Assembly (NCBI GenBank): GCA_905339255.1
Contig: CAJPFO010000164.1
Span: forward strand, 1-60,482
Source of the DNA: Myxococcaceae bacterium
Lineage (GTDB): Bacteria; Myxococcota_A; UBA9160
Direction of reading: 5' to 3'
Length of the DNA: 60,482 nt
Below the pieces are notes generated by a model. It was not told the origin of the DNA. It ran no database searches and saw only the letters and a program-made list of their open reading frames with translations. Each line of letters opens with the position of its first letter. Within the stretch, counting starts at the first letter, position 1. Shown piece by piece: positions 7,587 through 14,552 of the stretch. The translations under genes and the position numbers were made by a program.

Positions 7587-9194
7587 CTAACGCGCCGCCG
7601 GCCTTCGGTGCACGCCCGGAGCATCGGGCGCAAAGCGTTCGAGCAAGAAACGCTCCTGCGGCTTCTCGGATGCGGTCTTCGGGATCTCGTCGACGACCTG
7701 CAGGTACTGCGGCACCGACGCCGGGTCGAGCCCGCGGCGGCACGCCGCGAAGATCGTGCCGGGATCGAAGCCCGTAGGGTCGGTCGGAACGATCGCGGCC
7801 ACCACGTCCTTCTCGCCGGGCGCTCCCGATGCCGCCGGAACGCCGTAGACGAAGACGTCGGTCACGCCGGGTTGGTCGGCGATCACCTTCTCGACCTTGT
7901 CGGGCTGGACGAACTCGCCGTCGTGACGGATCCCGCCGCCCTTGCGGTAGTCGAAGAAGAACCACCCCTCCTCGTCGCGATGTCCCATGTCGCCGCTTCG
8001 CAGCCAGCCCCCGGCGGCCTTCGCGCGCGACGCCTCCTCGTTCTTGAAGTACTCGACGCTCGCCTTCCCGCCCGCAGGCCGCGAGACGATCTCGCCGACC
8101 CCGTGCGCGGGGCACTCGTTGCCTTCCTCGTCGACGATCTTCATCTCGAGCCCCGGAGCGGGCTTACCGAAACTCCCGATCGGGCCTTGGCCGATCGGCT
8201 TGAGGGCGAGGCCCCCCTCGACCGCGCCGTACCATTCGAAGACCTGCACGCCGAAGCGTTCCTCGAAGTCCTTCCAGATGGCGCGCGGCATCCCGGCGCT
8301 GATCACCATGCGCACCGGGTTCTCGCGGTCGTTCGGGCGGCGCGGCTCGGCGTAGATCGCCGTGGCCATGCCGCCGAGAAGCGAGAACGTCGTGCAGCCG
8401 TGCGTGCGGCAGATGTCCCAGAGCCGCGACTTGGTGAAGCGACGGCTCAGCACGGCCCGGAGCCCCATGTGCAATGAGGGGCCGAGCGTCACGGCCTGGG
8501 CGTTTCCGTGCGTGAGCGAAAGCCCCGTGTACGGGCGCTCGTCGGGCCGGTAGCCGAGGATCCGACCGAGCATCGCGAACGCTCCGAAGCGCGCGTTCTG
8601 GAAGACGACACCCTTCGGATCGCCCGTCGTTCCCGACGTGTAGAGGATCTGGAGGGGATCGGCCGGCCCGGCGATCCGCCCCTCGACCGGCGGGACGTCC
8701 TTTGCGAGCACTTCGCGAAGCGGGGCCACGCCGGCAACGCTCGTGACCGTCGGCGCGCCGGGTTCCTCGCCCGTGTCGAGACCGAGGACGAATCGGAGGT
8801 CGGGAAGCGAGGAGCGGACCTCCAGGAAGGCGGGCAGGCAGTAGTCCGCTGCGACGAGCCCCTTCGACCCAGAGTGGCGGAGGAAGTGGACGAGCTTCTC
8901 GCCCCGCGTCCGCGGATCGATCGGGACGAAGACGGTGCCCGTGAGCGACGCCGCGATCATCGTCTCGACGTACTCGGGATGGTTTCGCAGCATGAGACCG
9001 AAGCGGTCTCCCCGCTCGAGTCCGTGGCGCACGAGCGCCGCCCCGATCCGGTTCGCGTTGCGAAGCAGATCGGCGTAGGTGCGGACCTCGGGCGGATCGT
9101 CGCCGCGCTCGAAGGTGAGGACATCGAGATCGGGCTTCGTTTCTGCGCGTGCCGCCACCAGCTCGGCGAGGATCGACTCGTCGCGCTTCGCCAT
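7587..9194 (-). CDS. Acyl-CoA ligase, ANL superfamily (CaiC/steroid-CoA ligase-like)
   Basis: 535 residues. The adenylate-forming motifs are in order: LYTSGTTGDPKGV (P-loop, about residue 180), YGAVEGG (about 315), SGDMGHRDEEGWFFF (about 400) and the C-terminal catalytic lysine region IPKTASEKPQER. These proteins activate a carboxylic acid with ATP and CoA. Best resemblance in style is to crotonobetaine/carnitine-CoA and bile-acid-CoA ligases, but substrate cannot be fixed. Last gene of the minus-strand operon acyl-CoA dehydrogenase, nitroreductase-like, thiolase, ligase. Start ATG at 9194 has GGAGG eight bases upstream and lies only 14 bases after the thiolase stop, so the pair is likely cotranscribed. 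Confidence 0.85.
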   Translation of the reverse strand: MAKRDESILAELVAARAETKPDLDVLTFERGDDPPEVRTYADLLRNANRIGAALVRHGLERGDRFGLMLRNHPEYVETMIAASLTGTVFVPIDPRTRGEKLVHFLRHSGSKGLVAADYCLPAFLEVRSSLPDLRFVLGLDTGEEPGAPTVTSVAGVAPLREVLAKDVPPVEGRIAGPADPLQILYTSGTTGDPKGVVFQNARFGAFAMLGRILGYRPDERPYTGLSLTHGNAQAVTLGPSLHMGLRAVLSRRFTKSRLWDICRTHGCTTFSLLGGMATAIYAEPRRPNDRENPVRMVISAGMPRAIWKDFEERFGVQVFEWYGAVEGGLALKPIGQGPIGSFGKPAPGLEMKIVDEEGNECPAHGVGEIVSRPAGGKASVEYFKNEEASRAKAAGGWLRSGDMGHRDEEGWFFFDYRKGGGIRHDGEFVQPDKVEKVIADQPGVTDVFVYGVPAASGAPGEKDVVAAIVPTDPTGFDPGTIFAACRRGLDPASVPQYLQVVDEIPKTASEKPQERFLLERFAPDAPGVHRRPAAR

Positions 9195-9208
9195 CAAAGC
9201 CTCCGGGA

Positions 9209-10450
9209 TCAGACGGTGAGGATGGTCACGCACATGGCGGCGGCATCGGTGCCGATGTTGCCCCCTCCGTTGTGCGCGAGGGCCACCTTGGCGCCATCGA
9301 CCTGACGCGGCGCCGCACGTCCCTGGAGCTGCTCGGTGAGCTCGACGATCTGGGCGATCCCGGTCGCGCCGACGGGATGCCCCTTGCGGAGCAGTCCCCC
9401 GGAGACGTTCACGGGGATCCGCCCGCTCAGCCAGGTGTCGCCGGCGTCGACGAGCTTTCCGCCCTCGCCCTTGGCGCAGATCCCGAGCGACTCGTACGCC
9501 ATGAGCTCGGCCGGAGCCGACGCGTCGTGGCATTCGATCACGTTCAGGTCCTCGGGCCCGACGCCCGCCTGCTCGTAGGCCTCGCGCGCGCAGACTTCGA
9601 CCGTACCCGGCTCGTCGATGGCGTGGTCCCAGCCCGAGCGGAGGACACTCGCCGCGATGCGAACGGGCCTGCGGATGCCGAGCTCGCGGGCCTTGCGCGG
9701 GCTCACGAGCACCGCCGCGGCCGCACCATCTCCGATCGGCGAGCACATCGGCCGCGTGAGCGGGTCGGCGATCATCGGCGCGTTCAGCACCTCCTCGATG
9801 CTGAGCGCCTCGCGGAACTGCGCCCTGGGATTGAGGCTCCCGTGCTGCGAGTTCTTGGCGGCGATCGCTGCGAACTGTTCGCGGGTGGTTCCGTAGCGCT
9901 GCATGTGCGAGCGGGCGGCCGCAGCGTAGATGTCCATGAACATCGAGCGCTTCGGAGCGCCCTCGCCACCCCCTTCGGCCGCGGGCTTCTTGGCCTCGCC
10001 CGCCGGCGCGGGTCGCAGTGCCGCCAGGATCCCCGCCAGCGCCTCGACGTCGACGGCTCCGCTGAAGGCCGCGAAGCTCTTGGTCTTGTCGACGTGGTAG
10101 AGCTTTTCGACTCCGAGGCAGAGCACGACGTCGTGACAGCCCGCCGTGACCATCGCGGCCGCCTGCTGGAGCGCGGTCGAGGCACTCGCGCAGGCGTTCT
10201 CGACGTTCACGACCGGGATCTTTCCGAGCCCGATCGAGCGCAGGATCACCTGGCCCCGGATGCACTCCTGGCCCGTCAGCAGGCCGGCAACGGCGTTGCC
10301 GACGTACGCGGCCTCGATCTCCTCGAGCGCGATCCCGGCGTCGGCGAGTGCCGACTTGACGGCCGAGGCGCCGAGCGCCTTCAACCCGGTCTCGAGGTGC
10401 TTTCCGAAACGCGTCATTCCGACGCCGGCGACGACGGCATCCATCCGCAT
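9209..10450 (-). CDS. Thiolase family protein (SCP2/nonspecific lipid-transfer type)
   Basis: 413 residues. Nucleophilic cysteine Cys87 in VENACASAS; the second-half motifs ECHDASAPAE and GGLLRKGHPVGATG supply the two catalytic histidines. This is the SCP2-thiolase type that cleaves beta-ketoacyl-CoA esters, often branched or steroid side-chain substrates. About residues 150-170 there is a low-complexity Ala/Gly/Lys/Pro insert (GEAKKPAAEGGGEGAPK) not usual for the fold. The ATG at 10450 follows GAGGGAGG. An imperfect hairpin lies between this gene and the nitroreductase-like gene upstream. Together with the ligase and dehydrogenase it suggests side-chain or ring-fragment degradation. Confidence 0.86.
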   Translation of the reverse strand: MRMDAVVAGVGMTRFGKHLETGLKALGASAVKSALADAGIALEEIEAAYVGNAVAGLLTGQECIRGQVILRSIGLGKIPVVNVENACASASTALQQAAAMVTAGCHDVVLCLGVEKLYHVDKTKSFAAFSGAVDVEALAGILAALRPAPAGEAKKPAAEGGGEGAPKRSMFMDIYAAAARSHMQRYGTTREQFAAIAAKNSQHGSLNPRAQFREALSIEEVLNAPMIADPLTRPMCSPIGDGAAAAVLVSPRKARELGIRRPVRIAASVLRSGWDHAIDEPGTVEVCAREAYEQAGVGPEDLNVIECHDASAPAELMAYESLGICAKGEGGKLVDAGDTWLSGRIPVNVSGGLLRKGHPVGATGIAQIVELTEQLQGRAAPRQVDGAKVALAHNGGGNIGTDAAAMCVTILTV

Positions 10451-10495
10451 GGCGATGGCCTCCCTCTTGCGCGAATCCTCCCCGTTCTCCGATCA

Positions 10496-10528
10496 GGAGC
10501 CGGCCGGTACGGGTGGCCGACCGGTTCC
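10496..10528 (-). terminator. Imperfect hairpin between nitroreductase-like gene and thiolase
   Basis: Arms 10496-10507 (GGAGCCGGCCGG) and 10517-10528 (CCGACCGGTTCC) pair over 12 positions with one mismatch and one G-U pair in the minus-strand RNA; the loop is 9 bases. There is no T-tract. It could be a partial terminator, an attenuator or an RNA-stabilising stem inside the operon. Confidence 0.35.
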
Positions 10529-10537
10529 TCCACCCTG

Positions 10538-11326
10538 CTAGAGCAGTCCGTGTCCCTTGATGCCGAGCGCGTCCTTCATGAACGCGAGCTCGGCCTCGCG
10601 ATGCGGATGCGGCGCCGGCGTCTGGATCATCCGATCCGCCTCGAGTTCCGCGACGACCTGCTCGCTCCGCGGGAAGGGGTTTCCGTAGCGGTTCATGTGG
10701 AACATCTCGCCGAAGGGCTGGCGCGGGCGCTGGCCTCCGGCCTCGGGATCCTCGAGCGGGTAGCCGACGGTCTGGATCAACAGGATCCGGCAGGTCTCGG
10801 GCATGCCGAGCGCGGCGCGGATCCGATCGACGTTCGGCGAGCTCAGGCAGCAGGTCCCGAGCCCCTGCTCGAACGCCATGAGGGTCGCCTGCGCGATCGC
10901 CTGACCGCCGTCGACCTCTCCGAGCCCGGGCTCCTTCATCTTGTCGAGGATGCCGTTGAAGATCGGGATGAGCTGCTTCTCGAGCGCCTCTTCCTTGCCT
11001 TCGCCGACGCCGAGTGCGCCGGCCTTCAGGAGCTCGCGAAGCCGATCGGACTGCCGGTCGACGATCGTCGTATCGAGGTACCACACGATGATCACCGGCG
11101 CGTTGCGGATCTGGAAGCCCGCGATCGGTGCGGTGATCGCATCGAGCGCTTCTTTCGGCGCCGTATCGCGGAACACGACGACGGCTCGCGTGCTTCCGAC
11201 GTTCCCCCAATGCGATGCGATCCGCGCGGCCTCGAGCATCCGCTGGATCTTCTCGGGCTCGACCATCTTGTACGGGCGCATGAAGCGGATCGAGCGCCGC
11301 CTCCCCATCACTTCTCGCAGTTGCAT
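10538..11326 (-). CDS. Nitroreductase-fold flavoprotein
   Basis: 262 residues with the nitroreductase layout: N-terminal RRRSIRFMRPYKMVEPEKI (FMN phosphate-binding arginines near residues 9-14), IASHWGNVGSTRAVVV, and a C-terminal IRAALGMPETCRILLIQTVGYP segment. The family uses FMN and NAD(P)H to reduce nitro groups, quinones or enones, and some members act as flavin dehalogenases or in cobalamin ring biosynthesis. I chose ATG at 11326 rather than the longer frame because GGAGG precedes it by eight bases. Its place between an acyl-CoA dehydrogenase and a thiolase suggests reduction or desaturation of an unsaturated CoA or ketone intermediate, which is an inference. Confidence 0.8.
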   Translation of the reverse strand: MQLREVMGRRRSIRFMRPYKMVEPEKIQRMLEAARIASHWGNVGSTRAVVVFRDTAPKEALDAITAPIAGFQIRNAPVIIVWYLDTTIVDRQSDRLRELLKAGALGVGEGKEEALEKQLIPIFNGILDKMKEPGLGEVDGGQAIAQATLMAFEQGLGTCCLSSPNVDRIRAALGMPETCRILLIQTVGYPLEDPEAGGQRPRQPFGEMFHMNRYGNPFPRSEQVVAELEADRMIQTPAPHPHREAELAFMKDALGIKGHGLL

Positions 11327-11354
11327 GCGGTTGCCTCCGGTCTCTCGTTCCTTC

Positions 11355-12560
11355 TCAGAGCTTCGAAGCACCGACCAGGCTCAGCAGGTCGTTGCAGCCG
11401 TCCTCGATCATCGATGCACGGGCGTCGCGGACGAGCTTCTCGACCGGATACTCGCGCGAAAGGCCGTTTCCGCCGAAGATCTGGAGAGCTCCACTCGCAG
11501 CCTCGAACGCGGTGTTGGTGCAGAACACCTTCGATGCGATCGAGTACTGGACGAGGGGCGGGTGCGTCGAGTTGTAGACGTAGACACGCCGGGCGAGCGC
11601 TCGAGCGGCCTCGACCTGGGCGAAGATCTTGAATAGCCGCGCCTTCACGCTCTGGTGCTCGATGATCGGGCGGCCTCCCTGGACGCGCTCTCGCGCGTAC
11701 GCGACTGCGTGCTCGACCGCGGCGCGGCCGAGCCCGACGAAGATGGTTCCCATCGACGCGTTCGCGAGCGCGAGGACCATCTCGAGCGCGCCCTTGTAGG
11801 CGGGGGCGCCGATCACGGCGTACTCCTCCGGGATTCGCACGTCGTCGAAGAAGATCTCACCCTGGTTGAGTGCGCGCTGTCCGAGCTTGTCGAGCGGCTT
11901 GCCCCGCGAAACACCCGGCAGATCGAGAGGAACGAGGCAGATCGCGCCTCCCTCGAACCCGTGCGACGGATCGATGGTGCAGAAGAGCGTGGCCACGGTC
12001 GCGATCGTTCCGTTCGAGACCCACGCCGCCTTCTGCCCACGGATCACCCACTCTTTTCCGTCCTTGCGAGCGACGCAGTTGGCGCGGATCTGGGGGTCGT
12101 TGAACGACGGCTCGGAGACGGCGAGGGTGTCGCTGCCGTGGTCGGGCTCGGTCACGGCCCAGCAGCCGATCTCGTGGCGGTCCTGCGCACAGAAGCGCTC
12201 GATCAGCGCCGGGCGCCCCGAGAGGCGCGCGAACATGCGGTGGAAGCCGGCGACGCCGAGGCTGATCGCGAGCCCCGCATCGCCCCAGCCCATCTCCTCC
12301 GCGACCATCGCGCGTACGCGGGCGCGCTCGACCGGCCCGAGGCCGAGGTCGTCGCCGTCGAGCAGGTCGAGGCCGAGTTCGCGATGCCGCTCGAAGACCT
12401 GCCAGAGCATCGAACCCGAAGCAATCACGTCCGAGGGGTCGGACAGGCGGTCGAGGGCTCGACCGGCCGGCCGCATGACCTCGCTCGCGAACTTGTGCAC
12501 GCTGTCGCGGAGCTCTCGCTCGGTATCCGAAAGGTTGGCCTCGATGTCGACGAGCGTCAT
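11355..12560 (-). CDS. Acyl-CoA dehydrogenase
   Basis: 401 residues, standard length. FAD/substrate loop motifs CWAVTEPDHGSD (about residue 145) and WVSNGTIA (about 195); C-terminal QIFGGNGLSREYPVEKLVRDAR then MIEDG, where the Glu aligns with the catalytic base of medium-chain acyl-CoA dehydrogenase (YEG in the reference). It introduces a 2,3-double bond into an acyl-CoA, passing electrons to ETF. First gene of the minus-strand acyl-CoA operon; the ATG has GGAGG upstream. A Crp-type palindrome is centred 58 bp upstream of the start, so I infer that the whole operon is in the same regulon as the molybdoenzymes. Confidence 0.9.
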   Translation of the reverse strand: MTLVDIEANLSDTERELRDSVHKFASEVMRPAGRALDRLSDPSDVIASGSMLWQVFERHRELGLDLLDGDDLGLGPVERARVRAMVAEEMGWGDAGLAISLGVAGFHRMFARLSGRPALIERFCAQDRHEIGCWAVTEPDHGSDTLAVSEPSFNDPQIRANCVARKDGKEWVIRGQKAAWVSNGTIATVATLFCTIDPSHGFEGGAICLVPLDLPGVSRGKPLDKLGQRALNQGEIFFDDVRIPEEYAVIGAPAYKGALEMVLALANASMGTIFVGLGRAAVEHAVAYARERVQGGRPIIEHQSVKARLFKIFAQVEAARALARRVYVYNSTHPPLVQYSIASKVFCTNTAFEAASGALQIFGGNGLSREYPVEKLVRDARASMIEDGCNDLLSLVGASKL

Positions 12561-12610
12561 GGCGCCTCCAGGTTTCGGCCGTTAGGGTCAACGACTCGGA
12601 CCCTTTCGGG

Positions 12611-12626
12611 TATGACTCGCGTCATG
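12611..12626. promoter_or_regulatory. Crp/Fnr-type operator TATGAC-TCGC-GTCATG
   Basis: A one-mismatch copy of the TATGAC-N4-GTCATA palindrome in the divergent gap between the acyl-CoA dehydrogenase operon (start 12560) and the NnrS-like gene. The centre is 58 bp from the dehydrogenase ATG. Spacing to a -10 on the minus strand (GACCCT at 12589-12584) is 29.5 bp, but that hexamer is weak. Confidence 0.7.
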
Positions 12627-12746
12627 TTCGCGAGTTCTTGCGAAAGCTGAGCCTTCCTCGCAACTTTCGTCGAAGCCGAGCAAGGGGGGTGGACACTGGA
12701 GACCAAGCGGGGATCCGGGCAGGCCTCGGCGCATGCTTCGCGCGGC

Positions 12747-13838
12747 TTGCCGGTCGCCGCGCGGCTCCCGCTGCTCGCCGCCGCGATGCTCTCGCTGCTC
12801 ACGGGACTCTGGGGCGGGCTCGGGCGGCTCGGCTACGAATTCCCGCCGCCGCGGGCGGTGCCGATCGCCTTCCACGGTCCGATCATGGTTTCGGCCTTTC
12901 TCGGAACCTTGATCGGCCTCGAGCGCGCCGTCGGGATCGGCAGGCGCTGGGCGTTCGGGGCACCGCTCGCCGCGGCGCTCGGAGCGCTCGCCCTCGCGAC
13001 TCTTCCGATGCCCGCGGCCGCATGGCTCTTCGCGGCGTCGGGTCTCGGACTCCTCGCCATACTCATCGAGAGCGTCCGGCTCCAGCCGGGTTTCGCGAGC
13101 GTGACGATCGCCGTGGCTGCGGCCTGCTGGCCTGCCGGAAACGTGCTCTACGCCATCGGCCGGCCGATCCCCGAGGTGGTCTCGTGGTGGATCGCGTTTC
13201 TCGGGCTCACCATCGCCGGCGAGCGGCTCGAGCTCACTCGCTTCCTCGACCCGGGCCCGCGCGCTCGGGCGCTTTTCGCGAGTGCTTCGGGTGTGTTGCT
13301 CGCCGGGGCGCTCGTCTCGTCGTTCGCTCCCGATCCGGGTGTCCGCATGCTCGGCGCCGGCTGCATCGCGCTCGCGTGCTGGCTCGCGACGTACGACATC
13401 GCCAAGAAGAACGCCCGGCGAGACGGCCTTCTCCGCTTCACGGCCGTATGTCTTCTCTCCGGCTACGTCTGGCTCGCCGTGTCCGGGATCATCGCGGTGG
13501 CGGCGGGAGTGAACTCGGCGGGCCCGCTCTACGACGCGTGGCTCCACGCGTTCTTCGTCGGCTTCGTGCTCTCGATGGTTTTCGGTCACGCGCCGATCAT
13601 CTTCCCCGCGGTGCTCGCGCGCGCCGTTCCGTTCCGCGGCCGCTTCTGGGCGCACCTCGCGCTCCTCCACGCGACGCTTCTCCTGCGCATCGCGTCGGAT
13701 CTGGCCGGCTTCTCACCGGGCGTCCGACTCGGAGGCCTCGGCAACGTGCTCGCGGTGCTGCTCTTCGTCGTGAGCACCATCGCCGCGGTGTTGGGGGCGA
13801 TCGTTCGCGGGAGCGGAGCGACGCGCGCGACGGGGTAG
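12747..13838 (+). CDS. nnrS: NnrS-like multi-pass membrane protein
   Basis: About 363 residues, almost wholly hydrophobic, with roughly twelve predicted helices. NnrS traits visible: HGPIMVSAFLGTLIGLERAVG near residue 45, LTIAGERLELTRF about 155, and WLHAFFVGFVLSMVFGHAPIIFPAVL about 270, with conserved histidines. NnrS is a heme/copper membrane protein linked to nitric oxide tolerance and denitrification regulons. The start is uncertain: the frame opens at TTG 12747 with no ribosome site; an upstream CTG at 12696 follows a GGGGGG run and would add 17 residues. It sits downstream of a Crp-type palindrome, consistent with NO-linked control. Confidence 0.72.
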   Translation: MPVAARLPLLAAAMLSLLTGLWGGLGRLGYEFPPPRAVPIAFHGPIMVSAFLGTLIGLERAVGIGRRWAFGAPLAAALGALALATLPMPAAAWLFAASGLGLLAILIESVRLQPGFASVTIAVAAACWPAGNVLYAIGRPIPEVVSWWIAFLGLTIAGERLELTRFLDPGPRARALFASASGVLLAGALVSSFAPDPGVRMLGAGCIALACWLATYDIAKKNARRDGLLRFTAVCLLSGYVWLAVSGIIAVAAGVNSAGPLYDAWLHAFFVGFVLSMVFGHAPIIFPAVLARAVPFRGRFWAHLALLHATLLLRIASDLAGFSPGVRLGGLGNVLAVLLFVVSTIAAVLGAIVRGSGATRATG

Positions 13839-13871
13839 GGGCTCGAAGCCGATCGCCCCCGCGCCGGCCGT

Positions 13872-14552
13872 TCAGGCGTCCGACGGTGCGGGGCCCGCGA
13901 TCTCGACGAGCTGGCGGGCGTCGTACTCGAGGAAGCGGGCGAGGATCGCGAAGAGCTCCTCGTAATAGCGAGGCGGCTTCGCGCGCTTGAGCTTCGGCAG
14001 GAGCTTCGGCACCCAGCGGCCGGGGTGTCGCGCGACGAAGTCCCGCGCCGCGCGCTGGAAGGCCCCCGGGTCCCCATCCGACTGGAGCGCCTGTGCCTCG
14101 CGGAAGGCCAGGAAGTGGAGGAACTCGAGCTCGGTCGCGAGATGGTCGGGGAGCTCGCGCGGATCCTCGGATAGCGTGAGCCCGAAGTGATTGTAGAAGC
14201 GGACGACCTCTTCCATGGTCTTCATCCGCGCGCCGCTGTAGAGGCCGCCGTAGAGCGGGCACGGAGGACCCGACGTGCCCACTTCGAAGAGGCGGGTGTG
14301 CTCGATCGCGAGGCCATCGTCGTCGTCGCCCGCGTTCGAGAGTGCGCTCCAGTCGGTACCGTCGAGAAGGGCCGGGGCGAGGGTCGCGATCGAGGCGCGC
14401 AGCGCGCGCGACACCTCTCCCTCGCGGACGGCCTCGCGGAGCTCGTCGTCGGGATAGCGGAGCGCTTCGCAGAAGATCCCGTAGACCCGGCTTCGCGCCG
14501 CCGCGCGGAGCTCTGCCGCGTCGTCGAGCCCTTCCAGAAGCTGCTCCGTCAT
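13872..14552 (-). CDS. TorD/NarJ-family molybdoenzyme assembly chaperone
   Basis: 226 residues, mostly helical. The family features are an N-terminal YGIFCEALRYPDDELREA segment, HTRLFEVGTSGPPCPLYGG (about residue 90) and the signature ATELEFLHFLAFREAQAL (about 140). These chaperones bind the catalytic subunit and its Tat peptide until the molybdenum cofactor is loaded. The ATG has GGGAGG upstream and overlaps the stop of the preceding alpha gene in ATGA. It is the only chaperone gene in the window and may serve several of the six alpha subunits. Confidence 0.85.
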   Translation of the reverse strand: MTEQLLEGLDDAAELRAAARSRVYGIFCEALRYPDDELREAVREGEVSRALRASIATLAPALLDGTDWSALSNAGDDDDGLAIEHTRLFEVGTSGPPCPLYGGLYSGARMKTMEEVVRFYNHFGLTLSEDPRELPDHLATELEFLHFLAFREAQALQSDGDPGAFQRAARDFVARHPGRWVPKLLPKLKRAKPPRYYEELFAILARFLEYDARQLVEIAGPAPSDA

